DNA of 64,000 nt from Utricularia gibba (Eukaryota > Streptophyta > Magnoliopsida > Lamiales > Lentibulariaceae). Made by a program: the position numbers and the translations under genes. This document shows, piece by piece, positions 63,658 through 64,000 of the stretch (its first letter is position 1; every line of letters starts with the position of its first letter). The stretch covers positions 1 through 64,000 of the forward strand of contig NEEC01000127.1 of the NCBI GenBank assembly GCA_002189035.1, read 5' to 3'. The notes under the pieces were generated by a model. It was not told the DNA's origin and did no database searches. It saw only the letters and a program-made list of their open reading frames with translations.

Positions 63658-64000
63658 AAGTGGCCACCACGTTCGCGACGATGCGACTTGGAACACCAAA
63701 ATCGACGATTGATTTTCGGCTTGCAAAACATCTGCGTTTTTTCGGGTGATGTGAAATATGGGTTTTCGAGGCGATCTTTGCACATGCTTAGGGTGTGTCC
63801 TACGTGAAGCCTCATGGTTTCCTCGCACACCGTTCGGCATCTCGTCGATATCCTGAAGACCGTGATGAGTCACGCTGCGCCCGGGCATACCGTTTCGAAG
63901 CTCGTTCCGAGCCGGTCATCTTCCGTGTTTAAAGCTTCTTCGTCCGAGGATGCATCAGAGCTCGAATTATCGCCTTCTATTAGCCTTCAGATGCGCCACA

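Larger units (their letters stand above)
1..64000. repeat. Tandem satellite DNA array, unit about 343-345 bp, whole window
   Basis: The same unit recurs head to tail throughout, always in one orientation. Using AAGTGG as phase mark, starts fall at 1, 342, 686, 1031, 1375 and so on to 63658, and the next would be 64001. The mean spacing in the cleanest stretch (53,018-64,000, 32 units) is 343.2 bp. Most intact copies differ by few substitutions and by one- or two-base indels at short homopolymers. No stretch of unrelated sequence longer than a few tens of bases was found, so there is no gene, RNA gene or transposon in the window. What is seen is the tandem repetition. That it is eukaryotic heterochromatin (centromeric, pericentromeric or subtelomeric) is inferred from array length and unit size. 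I cannot name the satellite family or species. Confidence 0.98.
53018..64000. repeat. Array block C: ACACCAGAATCG subfamily, 32 orderly units
   Basis: Unit starts: 53018, 53362, 53707, 54046, 54392, 54735, 55078, 55414, 55755, 56098, 56442, 56789, 57135, 57475, 57820, 58164, 58511, 58855, 59198, 59542, 59879, 60224, 60569, 60915, 61258, 61602, 61944, 62288, 62632, 62976, 63310, 63658. Nearly all read GATGCGCCAC (55414 has GTGCCAC), most have ACACCAGAATCG or a one-base variant, and several have GTAACACC (56442, 57475, 57820, 58164, 61944, 63310). Two variants are seen only here: CTACGTGAAGCC (nine units between 55.9 and 63.8 kb) and GTGTCACTAC (seven units between 57.3 and 63.5 kb). Apart from one missing T tract, unit order and length are very regular, unlike the adjacent scrambled domain. 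Confidence 0.88.

Noticed and set aside
1-64000. CRISPR array
   Set aside because: The repeat is about 343 bp with no short direct repeats separated by unique spacers, and the whole unit is conserved.
1-64000. Ribosomal intergenic spacer or rRNA repeat
   Set aside because: No rRNA or tRNA sequence is recognisable anywhere, and the period is constant across the full window with no gene between repeats.

Overview
The whole 64 kb window is one uninterrupted tandem satellite array. A single unit of about 343-345 bp (roughly 51% G+C) is repeated head to tail in one orientation from the first base to the last. The window opens at the start of a unit (AAGTGG...) and closes exactly where the next unit would begin, so neither array edge nor any single-copy flank is visible. 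I located about 172 recognisable unit starts; with the damaged units the total is about 186 copies. I found no protein gene, RNA gene, CRISPR array, insertion sequence or transposon. The many open frames are by-products of a stop-poor, CpG-rich unit that has few stops in several frames on both strands. Most units are not a multiple of 3 long, so no frame is kept from copy to copy.

Organism: an array this long with a two-nucleosome-sized unit points to a eukaryotic chromosome, most plausibly centromeric, pericentromeric or subtelomeric heterochromatin. CpG is clearly over-represented in the unit (about 33 per 344 bp by hand count, about 1.4 times expectation), which argues against a CpG-depleted vertebrate genome. 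I do not recognise the satellite and do not assign a species.

Layout: block A (1-17,733) has mostly GCGCCAC / GAACACC / CGCGATTGTGATT units, with local two-unit alternation and one half-length unit at 3,757. A sharp recombination-like junction at 17,733/17,734 starts block B (to about 53,017), dominated by GTGCCAC / GGAACACC / CGTGATTGTAATT units. Inside B a linked variant set (GAATGC, GCATAAGAGC, CTTATATT) becomes common from about 25.9 kb. From 33.2 kb scattered rearranged patches appear, and 42.3-50.8 kb is heavily scrambled. Block C (53,018-64,000) holds 32 orderly units that return to A-like character (GCGCCAC, ACACCAGAATCG) and carry private variants (CTACGTGA, GTGTCACTAC) with hints of an 8-9-unit higher-order period.

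The main interest is the array's internal history: subfamily domains, a precise junction, local higher-order structure, and a domain of scrambled units that is either genuine decay or an assembly/consensus artefact. All counts are by eye; alignment and dot-plot analysis would sharpen them.
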